Origin: Mycobacterium sp. OTB74
Lineage (GTDB): Bacteria; Actinomycetota; Actinomycetes; Mycobacteriales; Mycobacteriaceae
Reading direction: 5' to 3'
DNA: 64,000 bases
Assembly (NCBI RefSeq): GCF_029892685.1
Contig: NZ_JARXVD010000001.1
Span: forward strand, 124,001-188,000
Positions 51,490-60,495 of this stretch are shown here, one piece after another. The notes beneath the pieces were generated by a model. That model saw only the letters and a list, made by a program, of their open reading frames with translations. It was not told the DNA's origin and ran no database searches. The stretch's first letter is position 1; each line of letters begins with the position of its first letter. The translations under genes and the position numbers were made by a program.

Positions 51490-52785
51490 ATGACGTCTCT
51501 TGCCCGGCAGCGCTCCGCGCCCTCCCGCGACCGGTCGTCACCCCAATCTTCTTCTGACGGCTCCGGTGAATTCGATCTGTTCCTGCCGCTGCGCAGCGCC
51601 GGCTCGCTCGAGAACCCCTACCCGATTTACTCCGTGATCCGCACCGTGCGGCCCGTGCTCGAGGTGCCGGTCCCGAACTACAGCGGCCCCGGCATGTGGA
51701 TGCTCACGCGCTACCGCGACGTCCACTCGGTGTTGCGCGACCCGCGCTTCTCGGTCGAGCGCATCCGCGCGCCGCTCATGCGCGACAATCTCGACCGCAT
51801 GCCGGAGTTCTTGCGCCAGAGCGCAACTGGCATGCGCTCGATGCTGACAATGGACCCGCCTGACCACACGCGCGTCCGCAAGCTCGTCAACAAGGCCTTC
51901 ACGCCCAAGCGCATTGCCGCGCTGCGCGGCCACATCGAGGCGATCGTCCGCGAGCTAGCCGACGAGGCGCAGGCCAAGGGCACCTTCGACCTGATCCACG
52001 ACGTCGCCGAGCCGCTCCCGGCGATCGTGATCGCTGAGCTGCTCGGCGTCCCGGTCGAGGACCACCGTCAGTTCCGGCAGTGGTCGAGCACGATGCTCAA
52101 CGGGTTCGGGTCGGCGAGCGCGGAGGGGCGCGCGACCGGCGCCGAGGCCGCGAGCCAGATCTTCGACTACCTCGCCGACATCATCGCTGCCCGCCGCCGC
52201 GCCCCGCGCGAGGACCTGATCAGCGCGATGATCGCGGCCCAGGAGGAGCGCGACGCGCTCACCGACGCAGAGCTGCTCGCGACCGGCAACCTGCTGCTGC
52301 TCGCCGGCCATGAGACGACGACGAACCTGATCGGCAACGGCACGCTCGCCCTGTTGCGCGAGCCCGATCAGTGGAAGCGGCTCTGCAGCGAGCGCGCGCT
52401 GCTCCCGTCCGCGGTCGAAGAGCTGCTGCGCTACGACGGGCCCGTGCAGGCGTCGGTGCGCGTCGCGCTTGAAGACGTCGCGATCGACGACCAGGTGATC
52501 CCGGAGGGCTCGCTCGTGTTGGTGAGCATCGGCGCGGCGAACCACGACCCCGACACGTTCGAGGACCCCGACCAGCTCGACCTGGCGCGTGACCCGAACC
52601 CGCACCTCGCGTTCGGGTTCGGCACGCACTTCTGCCTCGGGGCGCCCCTCGCGCGGCTCGAGGCGCAGCTCGCGTTCGACGCGCTGACGAAGCAGTTCCC
52701 GGGACTCTCGCTCATGGAGGACCGGCCGGTGTACCGGGCGAATCCGGTGCTGCGCGGGCTCACGAGCCTGGAGGTGGCGGTGTAG
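51490..52785 (+). CDS. Cytochrome P450
   Basis: 431 aa from ATG 51490, with GGAGG 9 nt upstream. Bacterial class-I P450 features: LTMDPPDHTRVRKLVNKAF (C-helix heme contact), I-helix LLLLAGHETTTN (about 267-278), ExxR in EELLRYDGP, and heme loop FGFGTHFCLGAPLAR with the cysteine ligand near 381. The subtype resembles CYP107-like enzymes, substrate unknown. No ferredoxin or reductase gene is adjacent. Codon use (CTC, GCG, CGC-rich) matches the divergent ABC1 kinase rather than the mycobacterial surroundings, suggesting joint transfer from another actinobacterial lineage. Confidence 0.93.
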   Translation: MTSLARQRSAPSRDRSSPQSSSDGSGEFDLFLPLRSAGSLENPYPIYSVIRTVRPVLEVPVPNYSGPGMWMLTRYRDVHSVLRDPRFSVERIRAPLMRDNLDRMPEFLRQSATGMRSMLTMDPPDHTRVRKLVNKAFTPKRIAALRGHIEAIVRELADEAQAKGTFDLIHDVAEPLPAIVIAELLGVPVEDHRQFRQWSSTMLNGFGSASAEGRATGAEAASQIFDYLADIIAARRRAPREDLISAMIAAQEERDALTDAELLATGNLLLLAGHETTTNLIGNGTLALLREPDQWKRLCSERALLPSAVEELLRYDGPVQASVRVALEDVAIDDQVIPEGSLVLVSIGAANHDPDTFEDPDQLDLARDPNPHLAFGFGTHFCLGAPLARLEAQLAFDALTKQFPGLSLMEDRPVYRANPVLRGLTSLEVAV

Positions 52786-53276
52786 GCGCGACCATATCGC
52801 TTTGAACGGGGTTTTCTAACTGTGAATGTCGCAGTGGCGCGTCGCTGCGCTGCGTTCCCCGCAGCCTGACCACTGCCGAGTGGATCGCGAGTCGCTGTCT
52901 GTCGACACGCCGGCGTTCTCGCCGTGGACCTGCATCAATTGCGTTGCAGGGAGCCATGACTCGTCGCTGAACCTGAACGGGGTGACGACGCTCAACATGG
53001 CCGGACAACGAGGTCCGTACGACCGTCACCGTCACCTCCTCGTCGTCGTTGACGATCGACTGGGAGAAGTTCAACTAGACGGCTTGTTCTTCCAGAGCTG
53101 GTTGGTCGACCGGCCCGAAGCCACCAACCAGATTCGCGTAGCGCATTACTCATGTCCGCCATGCCGGTTCGTCCCATACTGGCGTCATCAGGTAGGCACC
53201 GAACCCGCAGGGGGGAACGTCGTGAGCACGATTGACCGGGAAATCACCGGCTCGGCCTTCGCCGCTGGGGACAGGC
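52786..53276. other. Intergenic region after P450
   Basis: 491 bp without a supported gene; open frames on both strands (such as 52826-53284, plus) have poor codon use and no ribosome site. A 9-bp inverted repeat CTGGTTGGT/ACCAACCAG lies at 53098-53131. Confidence 0.5.
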
Positions 53277-53963
53277 ATGCCTGACTCCGACCCGGCACCG
53301 GCCGAGCCACCCAGTCAGGGCGGCGGGGCGTCCACCGCGACGGATCAAACAGCGGCCGACGGTGGCGGCCCAACCGAGCATGCACGGAACCGGCGTCCAC
53401 CCCGCTCGAACGAGTTCTGGTTGGCGGTCGCCGGCATTGCAGCCACGGTGGTGGTGGGTGTGACTTCGAGCGTATTGGCCTACCGCACGTCGGGCCATCA
53501 GATCAGGGCTGAAACGGACCGTGCTGCAGGTCAATTCACGAGGGACCAGCGGGTGGCTGCCTATCTCGATTTCCTCAAGACGGGCGATGACCTCACCGAG
53601 AACGAGTTTGAGTTCGTCCACCAGATGGATCGGGCCGCCGGCATCGACGTCGACGGCATGGTGACGAAAAGCGGCGCTTACCACGACCAGGTCGACAAAT
53701 ACCGGGAAGCGTCAGTGAAAGTCCAACTTGTCGGCACTGCAGACGTCGACAATGTGCGGGGCCGGATGGTGGACGCACACAACGCGATCATGAACCAGAT
53801 CCAGCCGCTGGGCCTCGACGTCGTCAAGGCCGGCGATACCCGCGCTTACGCCGGAAAGGTTAAAGAAGCGCTGGACGCGGTCGCCAAGGTGCAGCAAGAT
53901 GACAGCGGTCTACGCCAGCAGTTCATCGCTGCGGCCAAGAAGGACCTAGGGCTCGTCGGCTAG
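53277..53963 (+). CDS. Hypothetical single-pass membrane protein
   Basis: 228 aa from ATG 53277 (GGGGACAGG just upstream; a TTG at 53232 would add 15). A Pro/Ser/Gly-rich cytoplasmic N-terminus of about 45 residues, one membrane helix at about 48-68 (FWLAVAGIAATVVVGVTSSVLAY), then a helical domain of about 155 residues (DLTENEFEFVHQMDRAAG, KYREASVKVQLVGTADV). No family recognised. It resembles small four-helix extracytoplasmic proteins seen singly in mycobacterial genomes. A 264-bp gap separates it from the mce operon, so it is probably not part of it. Confidence 0.68.
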   Translation: MPDSDPAPAEPPSQGGGASTATDQTAADGGGPTEHARNRRPPRSNEFWLAVAGIAATVVVGVTSSVLAYRTSGHQIRAETDRAAGQFTRDQRVAAYLDFLKTGDDLTENEFEFVHQMDRAAGIDVDGMVTKSGAYHDQVDKYREASVKVQLVGTADVDNVRGRMVDAHNAIMNQIQPLGLDVVKAGDTRAYAGKVKEALDAVAKVQQDDSGLRQQFIAAAKKDLGLVG

Positions 53964-54227
53964 AGAACTTCTGCGCGACTGCCGTCGGCGTCGTCCGTCT
54001 CGCCGAGGCTGGCGGGACACGACGAATCTCCAGCTAAAAGCGACCCGCCGACACCTGCTATTGACGACATAGTTAAAATCGTGGCGTACATCACTTTCAA
54101 TGACTTTCCGTGAACGGGCTCACACCGCTGCTGGTAGAACGCTTGTACTCGGTAACCACTGGTAAAACGCATGACACACACGTCTGGACATTTGCTGGGG
54201 GAGGTCTAACGGCGCTCGAGGAGGTAC

Positions 54228-55322
54228 TTGCCATTGACTGCAGGTGTCCATGACGCGGCAGCGACTGAGCTAGCAACAGACGAAGAAAGCAACGGTTTTA
54301 CCTGCGTTGATGACGTCATAGGCGTTACCGGCGAGGCAACCACCGAGGACAGCGTCGCCGACGCCGTCACAACCACGGCCGTTGAAGACGAAGACGTCGA
54401 CGAGCTCTTCGGCGAAGACGAGCAAGACTCCGAGCCCGCGGCGGCGGCGCCCGAGGCGCCGGAAGAACTCCCGGTTGCCGCTGAGCCGTCGGCCGGCCGC
54501 CAGGTCATCACGAGGCTGGGCGAACCGGTCCTGCGCGGCCTCCACAAACTCGATACCTCGTTGCAGACGCTCGGCCGACTCTTCGACCTGGCCGCTCGGG
54601 CCTTCGCCTACCTGATCACCGACTTGATCCGGCTGCGCCACCCCTGGCGGGACACCATCAATCAAGCCTGGTTCATCGTCAGCGTCACGGCGATTCCCGC
54701 ATTGCTGGTGTCCATCCCGTTCGGGGTCATCGTGGCGGTGCAGGTGGGCAACTTCATCCAGCAGGTCGGCGCCTCGTCCGTCTCCGGTGCAGCCGGTGGC
54801 CTCGGGGTGATCCGACAGGGCGCGCCGATGGTGGCCGCCTTGCTGTTGGGCGGTGCAGCGGGTTCCGCGGTATCCACTGATCTCGGTGCCCGCACCATCC
54901 GCGAAGAGGTCGATGCCCTGCGCGTCATGGGCATCGACCCGATTCAGCGGCTGGTCACCCCTCGACTGGCTGCCATCGTGTTCGTCGCGCCGGTGCTGTG
55001 CGCCTTCATCATCTTCATGGGGCTGGCGGCGGGCTATGCCATCAATGTCGGCTTCCAGTCCGGCACCCCGGGTAGCTATATCGCGTCGTTCGCGTCCTTC
55101 GCCAGTGTCAGCGACGTCGTCGTGGCCGTCATCAAGACCTGGCTTTTCGGTGTGGTCGTGATCCTGGTGGCCTGCCAGCGCGGTCTGGAGGCCAAGGGCG
55201 GGGCGCGCGGTGTCGCCGACGCGGTCAACGCCTCCGTCGTGATCGGCGTGGTCGCGGTGTTCGTTCTCAATCTGATCATCACGCAAGGTGTATCGATGTC
55301 CATGCCGCTGAGGATGGGCTGA
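54228..55322 (+). CDS. yrbEA: YrbEA-type MlaE permease of an mce operon, with acidic N-terminal extension
   Basis: 364 aa from TTG 54228 (or the in-frame TTG 54234); GAGGAGG at 54218-54224 fixes this region as the start. Residues 1 to about 110 are an acidic Glu/Asp/Ala-rich extension (EDEDVDELFGEDEQD) not needed for the MlaE fold. The remaining about 255 residues are a canonical YrbE/MlaE permease with five to six membrane helices and the EQ-loop-like segment GARTIREEVDALRVMGIDP. It forms the inner-membrane channel with YrbEB and a distant Mkl ATPase. First gene of the operon; the yrbEB start overlaps its stop by one base. Confidence 0.9.
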   Translation: MPLTAGVHDAAATELATDEESNGFTCVDDVIGVTGEATTEDSVADAVTTTAVEDEDVDELFGEDEQDSEPAAAAPEAPEELPVAAEPSAGRQVITRLGEPVLRGLHKLDTSLQTLGRLFDLAARAFAYLITDLIRLRHPWRDTINQAWFIVSVTAIPALLVSIPFGVIVAVQVGNFIQQVGASSVSGAAGGLGVIRQGAPMVAALLLGGAAGSAVSTDLGARTIREEVDALRVMGIDPIQRLVTPRLAAIVFVAPVLCAFIIFMGLAAGYAINVGFQSGTPGSYIASFASFASVSDVVVAVIKTWLFGVVVILVACQRGLEAKGGARGVADAVNASVVIGVVAVFVLNLIITQGVSMSMPLRMG

Positions 55323-56182
55323 TGGCGACTCCGTCCCGACACATCCCCACAGCCCTGCTGGCCCCGCATTGGGTCGCCGACCGTGGTGACTCGCTGGTCC
55401 AGCGGCTCGGCCACCAGCTGACCTTCCTGTTCCAGGTGCTAGGCGCCATTCCGCAGACGCTGAAGTATTACCGGCACCAAACCGGGGTGCTGCTGGTCGA
55501 CATGATCTGGGGCAACGGGTCGCTCATCGTCGGCGGCGGGACCATCGGCGTGCTGGTGTTCATGGGCGCGGCGGTCGGTGGCTCGGTGGGAATCGAAGGG
55601 TATGGCGCGCTCGACATGGTCGGTATGGGCCCGCTCACCGGTTTCGTCTCGGCGTATGCAAACACCCGCGAGATGGCGCCGATGATCGCGGGAATCGGCT
55701 TCGCAGCCCAGGCCGGGTGCCGCATGACAGCCGAGATCGGCGCCATGCGGATCTCCGAGGAGATCGACGCACTGGAAGCCCTTGGCATCCAATCGATCCC
55801 GTTCGTGGTCACCACCCGGGTGATCGCCGGGATGATCACCATCGTCCCGCTGTACGTGGTGACTCTGGGGCTGAGCTATGTGTCGTGCGCGATGGTGGTC
55901 AACGTGATGCACGGGCAGTCATCGGGCACCTACTACCACTACTTCGACTCGTTCATCCAGCCTTCCGACGTGGTGTTCTCAGTACTCAAAGCGGCCATCT
56001 TCGTGACGGTGATCATCGCGATCCATTGCTATCAAGGCTATTTCGCCAGCGGTGGTCCCGAAGGAGTCGGGCGGGCCTCGGGTCGGGCCATCCGCGCCAG
56101 CATCGTCACCGTGGTCGCCGCCGACATGGTGCTGACGCTGTTGTTCTGGGGTAACAGTCCTGGCATCCGGATCTCGGGGTAG
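55322..56182 (+). CDS. yrbEB: YrbEB-type MlaE permease
   Basis: 286 aa from ATG 55322. MlaE permease with several helices and the coupling segment AEIGAMRISEEIDALEALGIQS. It pairs with YrbEA as the heterodimeric permease of the Mce lipid importer. No long N-terminal extension, unlike YrbEA. Translationally coupled to yrbEA; mceA begins 4 nt after its stop. Confidence 0.92.
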   Translation: MATPSRHIPTALLAPHWVADRGDSLVQRLGHQLTFLFQVLGAIPQTLKYYRHQTGVLLVDMIWGNGSLIVGGGTIGVLVFMGAAVGGSVGIEGYGALDMVGMGPLTGFVSAYANTREMAPMIAGIGFAAQAGCRMTAEIGAMRISEEIDALEALGIQSIPFVVTTRVIAGMITIVPLYVVTLGLSYVSCAMVVNVMHGQSSGTYYHYFDSFIQPSDVVFSVLKAAIFVTVIIAIHCYQGYFASGGPEGVGRASGRAIRASIVTVVAADMVLTLLFWGNSPGIRISG

Positions 56183-56186
56183 AACA

Positions 56187-57266
56187 ATGCCGATCTTTCC
56201 AGACCAGGGAGCGCGGATGCCCAGTTCGCTCTCGTTGCGGATCCGGGGCCTGATAGCCGCTGTACTGCTGGGTGTTACGGGCGTAGTGCTGTATCAGATG
56301 GGCACCGGGGGCTACGACGAGACGTTCAAGCTGACCGTGGTGGCCGAGACGCTCGGTGAAGGCCTGACGCCGGGCGCAGAGGTGAAGTTCCGTGGCCTGA
56401 CCATCGGATCGGTGAAGACGCTGCAGTCGATCGGATACAACAAGCAGAAAATCACGGTCGAACTCGAGCCGCGCCAAGCCAAAGCGCTCGCGGCCGACAC
56501 GACGGCAAAGTTCATGTCGTCCAATACGTTTGGCCTCGCCGCTGTCGAACTGGACAGCAGCGGCACCGGCGCGCGGTTGAGTCCGAACCAGACGCTGATG
56601 GTGGACACCAGTGTGCCGCCGGCCACCATCACCGGACTGCTGCGGCAGGGCCAGAAGTTCGGCCGGATCATGGACACGCCCGATCTCGACCACATCATCG
56701 AGGTGGTGCGCAAGCACTCCGACCTGACCGAGCCGGTGACCCGCTCGTACTTTGATTTGGTCAAGATGCTCACCGACTCCCAGAAAGTGCCCTTCTCGCA
56801 GTCGCTTTCGGTGTTCGCCTCGGTGGTCAACGGGGTCAGCGACGCTGTCCCGCTGATCGGGTTGGCCTACGACCTGCTGAACGGAATGGAATTTCTGGCG
56901 CACCCCGATGGCGTTGAGCGCATGAACGTGATCATGGACCAGACCGCAAAGCTGCTCTTCAACGCCGACCAGATCTTCGCCAAGAACATGACGTGGCTGG
57001 TCCCCACGATGGCCTCGATCGTGAGCGTGTTGTTGCCGGCCTCGTACTCGCTGGGCAGTCTGGCGCCGGCCTATGATCGGCTATCCGGTCTGCTGGACCG
57101 CACCAGCGCAGCGTTTCCGGTCGTGGACGGCAAAACCCGCTTGCAGGTTGAGGTCACCCTGGACGCCATGCCAGGGTTGGCGGCGGCCTTGCCTAGTCCG
57201 CCAGCGCCCCCGGCTCCGCCGGCGCCCGCGGCATCGGCACCGCCAGCGCAGGGGAGCGGCCGATGA
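56187..57266 (+). CDS. mceA: Mce-family protein A
   Basis: 359 aa from ATG 56187 (ATG 56217 is an alternative, 349 aa, with GGGAG upstream). One N-terminal membrane/signal helix (LIAAVLLGVTGVVLYQM). The MCE domain starts about 40 residues in with LTVVAETLGEGLTPGAEVKFRGLTIGSVKTL. A long helical region follows, then a Pro/Ala-rich C-terminus. Six such proteins assemble a periplasmic tunnel for lipids. Stop overlaps mceB start by 4 nt. Confidence 0.88.
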   Translation: MPIFPDQGARMPSSLSLRIRGLIAAVLLGVTGVVLYQMGTGGYDETFKLTVVAETLGEGLTPGAEVKFRGLTIGSVKTLQSIGYNKQKITVELEPRQAKALAADTTAKFMSSNTFGLAAVELDSSGTGARLSPNQTLMVDTSVPPATITGLLRQGQKFGRIMDTPDLDHIIEVVRKHSDLTEPVTRSYFDLVKMLTDSQKVPFSQSLSVFASVVNGVSDAVPLIGLAYDLLNGMEFLAHPDGVERMNVIMDQTAKLLFNADQIFAKNMTWLVPTMASIVSVLLPASYSLGSLAPAYDRLSGLLDRTSAAFPVVDGKTRLQVEVTLDAMPGLAAALPSPPAPPAPPAPAASAPPAQGSGR

Positions 57267-58273
57267 GAAGCGTTACCAAATCGGTGATTTGGCTGACCAT
57301 CTTCACCGCCGTCGCGGTTGTCTGCACGCTCGTGGTGCTGACCGCCTTGCGTAGTCCGGTCACCGGGGCCGTCGCCCGTTACACCGCGGCGTTCACCGAT
57401 GTGTCGGGGCTCTACGTCGGTGACGACGTTCGCATTTCCGGGGTTCAGGTCGGCAAGGTGGAAACGATCCGACTCGACGGGCGGATCGCCAAGGTCGATT
57501 TCAGCGCACAGGCTGATCACCGTGTGTTCGCCAATACCGTTGCCGCAGTGCGCTATCAAACGCTGATCGGCCAGCGCTACCTGGAACTCGTCCAACCCGC
57601 CAACCCGGGCAACCAACTGTCGCCGGGCGGCACCATTCCGCTGGGGCAGACCATTCCGTCGTTCGATGTGGCCAAGCTGTTCAACGGGTTTCGGCCGATG
57701 TTCCAAACTCTCGACCCTGCCCAGTTCAACCTGTTGGGCGAGAATCTGCTGCGACTGATTCAAGGCGATGAAAACGGTATCGGTCCGTTTCTGCATGACC
57801 TTGACGTGATTTCCAAGCTGGCGGTGAACCGCCAGGCGGTCATCACCGTCATGATCCGCAACCTCAGTTCCATCTCCCAGGACCTGGGCGGCAAGTCACA
57901 TCAACTGTTTCAGCTCATCTCCCAACTCAATGACGTGCTGACGAAATTCGGATCAAAGGCCGAGGAGTTCCGTACCGCGCTGGACGGCGGGCTGCCCGTG
58001 CTGCGCAGCACCACCCACGTCCTGGAATATGCCGAGCGCACGTTCGACGGGACGACGGTTCCGCTGTACGACCTGGTCAGCCGCATGTGGCCGCAGACCC
58101 CGACCATCATCGCGGGCCTGTCGCTCGCACCGTCGTTGATCCAGGGAATCCGGGACTGGCTGGTCGACGAAAAGCCCGCCGCACCAAGCTTTTCCTGCTC
58201 GCACGGCGAAGTCACTCTGCCAGGGATCGGGCAGGTGTCCTTCGCGCAACAGAACCTGGTGGTGTGCAAGTGA
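57263..58273 (+). CDS. mceB: Mce-family protein B
   Basis: 336 aa from ATG 57263. N-terminal membrane helix (VIWLTIFTAVAVVCTLVVLTAL). MCE domain with YTAAFTDVSGLYVGDDVRISG and VGKVETIRLDG. Helical domain, then a C-terminal pair of cysteines (FSCSHGEVTLPG, VVCK) that probably form a disulphide. It overlaps mceA and mceC by 4 nt each. Confidence 0.9.
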   Translation: MRSVTKSVIWLTIFTAVAVVCTLVVLTALRSPVTGAVARYTAAFTDVSGLYVGDDVRISGVQVGKVETIRLDGRIAKVDFSAQADHRVFANTVAAVRYQTLIGQRYLELVQPANPGNQLSPGGTIPLGQTIPSFDVAKLFNGFRPMFQTLDPAQFNLLGENLLRLIQGDENGIGPFLHDLDVISKLAVNRQAVITVMIRNLSSISQDLGGKSHQLFQLISQLNDVLTKFGSKAEEFRTALDGGLPVLRSTTHVLEYAERTFDGTTVPLYDLVSRMWPQTPTIIAGLSLAPSLIQGIRDWLVDEKPAAPSFSCSHGEVTLPGIGQVSFAQQNLVVCK

Positions 58274-59331
58274 CGGAATTGGGCAACCGGCTGACCACGC
58301 TGAGAAAGAGTCTTGGGTTGGACAAGATGCTGGGCGGACGGCGCGGTCTGCCCGATGAGCGTACGGTCGCGATCCGCAGTCGCCGGAACGGCGTCATCGG
58401 CGTCGTCGTCATTCTCGCGTCACTGGCCACCACCGCCATGGCCTACCTCAACCCGACGGGTCAGGCCGGCTACACCGCGCATCTGCTCAATTCTTCCGGT
58501 GTGCGGGCCGGCGATCAGATTCGTATCGCCGGTATCCCGGTCGGGAAGGTTACCAGTGTTCGTCTCGCCGGCGACGTTGTCGAGATGAAATTCGACGTTG
58601 AGAATTCGGTCCTGCTCGGTTCGGAATCCACCCTCGACGTCAAGCTGCTGACCCCGCTGGGTGGCCATTACATTGCCCTCGACCCGCTGGGGGCTATGCC
58701 GCTGGGGCGCAAGGTGATTCCGCCGGAACATGTCACATTGCCGTTCGAGGTCAACGACATCATCCAGGCGGCTACCCCGCTGATCAAAGAGGTCGACGGC
58801 CAAGTCATCCACGACACCTTCACCGAAGTGGCCAACGCGGCCAACAAGTATCCGGACGCCATCCGCAACCTGCTCCAGTCGGCCAATGCGCTGACCGAAT
58901 CAATGAGCAAGTCCACCACTGACTTTCATCAAAGCCTTGACTTCGTCAACAACGGCCTGCGGGCCGCGGTCGCCGGACGCAAAGAGCTCATCACGTTCTT
59001 CCAGCAGTTCGACATCCTCGGCAAGATGTACGTCTCGAAGTCAGTCGACATCATCGAGTTCTTCAGTCTGCTCAGTAAATTGGCTCGCATCATGGACCGC
59101 CTCGTAATCTTCTACGGTCGGGAGATCGCACCGGCCGCCGAGGCCAGGGACGACATCAGCGACGCGCTCGCGGCCCACCCCGAGGACTGGGGCAAGGCCC
59201 TCGACGGCTTGGGGCAGGCTCTCAACATCGTGGGGCCGATGCTCAGTGGAAACGGGGTCGTCTTCGACGAACACAACCGACTCGTCCCAGGACAGGACCT
59301 GTGTCTGCCGAACATCATGAGGAACTGCTAG
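58270..59331 (+). CDS. mceC: Mce-family protein C
   Basis: 353 aa from GTG 58270, overlapping the mceB stop; the longer frame upstream is a shadow of mceB. Cytoplasmic basic N-terminus of about 38 residues, membrane helix (GVIGVVVILASLATTAMAYL), MCE domain with YTAHLLNSSGVRAGDQIRIAGIP, helical domain, C-terminal cysteines (DLCLPNIMRNC). Confidence 0.9.
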   Translation: MTELGNRLTTLRKSLGLDKMLGGRRGLPDERTVAIRSRRNGVIGVVVILASLATTAMAYLNPTGQAGYTAHLLNSSGVRAGDQIRIAGIPVGKVTSVRLAGDVVEMKFDVENSVLLGSESTLDVKLLTPLGGHYIALDPLGAMPLGRKVIPPEHVTLPFEVNDIIQAATPLIKEVDGQVIHDTFTEVANAANKYPDAIRNLLQSANALTESMSKSTTDFHQSLDFVNNGLRAAVAGRKELITFFQQFDILGKMYVSKSVDIIEFFSLLSKLARIMDRLVIFYGREIAPAAEARDDISDALAAHPEDWGKALDGLGQALNIVGPMLSGNGVVFDEHNRLVPGQDLCLPNIMRNC

Positions 59332-60495
59332 ATGGCCGGGAAGTCGAGTGTCGGTTCGCGGCTGCGTTCCCCTTGGGGCATGACGGCGGTGGTGGCCGTG
59401 GTCGCGGTGGTCGTGGCGGCGGTAGTTACGGGCGCCCAGTTCGTCTCGCCCAAAATTAGTAATACCCGGGCGTTGTGCGCCGAATTCACCGACGCGGTAG
59501 GGCTGTATCCCGGAAACAAGGTGGCACTGTTAGGCATCGAAGTCGGTTCGATGAATGCGATTGTCAACAAGACCGACCACGTCGAGGTCGACTTCACCGT
59601 GCCCGCCGACCTCGATCTGCCGGCCGATGTCGGTGCGGTCACCTACTCGCAATCCATCGTCACCGACCGCCATATCGAACTGACCAAGCCCTATACAGGG
59701 GGCCCGAAGTTCACCGGTCCGGGGTGCATCAAGCTCCAGTCCACCAAGACCCCGATCAGTGTCAGTGAAACCTTCTCTGCCATAGGCAAACTCGCCGACA
59801 CCATCATGGCGCCCAAACCTGGTCAAGACCCGTCGCAGGCACCGGGCGTACAAGCCATCAACGACAGCTTGCTGGCGGCCAGCCGATCTTTGGACGGTAG
59901 CGGCGCCGGCCTCAACCAGACGATGCGCAGTCTGGTCACAATGCTCGCCGATCCCTACAAGGCTGACGCGGACTACCGGCAGTTGTTCGAAAACAGCGAG
60001 ATCCTCACCTCAGACTTTCTGAAGAACTGGGCCAGCTTCGCCGCGGTGATCCAGACGCTGCCGACCACCACCCAATTGATCGAGGGCCTGTCGGACAACC
60101 TGGGCGCGACCCTGAGCCACATGTCGCACCTGCTTCCGATCGTGGTTGAGGCAATGAACCGGTGGGGGCCGAGGATTTATGAGAAATTCGACCGGCGGAT
60201 CGCCGGGCTGCGGGACGGGCTGAACCGCCATACCCCGGCCATCCTCGCCATGATCAATTCGTGGCCTCAGTTCAGCCACTGGATATCCGATATCTACGAG
60301 CCGTCGTGGGGCACCCACAACGTCACCTATATCCCACCGCAAGTGGCGATTTCACCGTCGCAGGCCGGCGCCATCTGCCAAGGGCTGCAGCGCCGCAATG
60401 TCCCCGGTGCCGCCGCGGCGTGCGCGTCTGGCAACGCGTCGGATCCGGTCACCCTGGGTTTGACCGATCTCATCCTGGGGGGCGCGCTGTCATGA
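59332..60495 (+). CDS. mceD: Mce-family protein D
   Basis: 387 aa from ATG 59332, directly after the mceC stop. Membrane helix (AVVAVVAVVVAAVVTGAQFV), MCE domain with ALCAEFTDAVGLYPGNKVALLG, long helical region and a C-terminal stretch with cysteines (AICQGLQRR, AAACASGN). Stop overlaps the mceE start (ATGA). Confidence 0.9.
   Translation: MAGKSSVGSRLRSPWGMTAVVAVVAVVVAAVVTGAQFVSPKISNTRALCAEFTDAVGLYPGNKVALLGIEVGSMNAIVNKTDHVEVDFTVPADLDLPADVGAVTYSQSIVTDRHIELTKPYTGGPKFTGPGCIKLQSTKTPISVSETFSAIGKLADTIMAPKPGQDPSQAPGVQAINDSLLAASRSLDGSGAGLNQTMRSLVTMLADPYKADADYRQLFENSEILTSDFLKNWASFAAVIQTLPTTTQLIEGLSDNLGATLSHMSHLLPIVVEAMNRWGPRIYEKFDRRIAGLRDGLNRHTPAILAMINSWPQFSHWISDIYEPSWGTHNVTYIPPQVAISPSQAGAICQGLQRRNVPGAAAACASGNASDPVTLGLTDLILGGALS

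Noticed and set aside
52826..53284. 152-codon frame after the P450 gene
   Set aside because: Poor codon pattern, no ribosome site, and the reverse strand is equally open; not supported as a gene.
54140..54170. KstR-type operator (TAGAACGCTTGTA) ahead of the mce operon
   Set aside because: The right half-site is TTG rather than GTT at the required position, so it does not match TnnAACnnGTTnnA.
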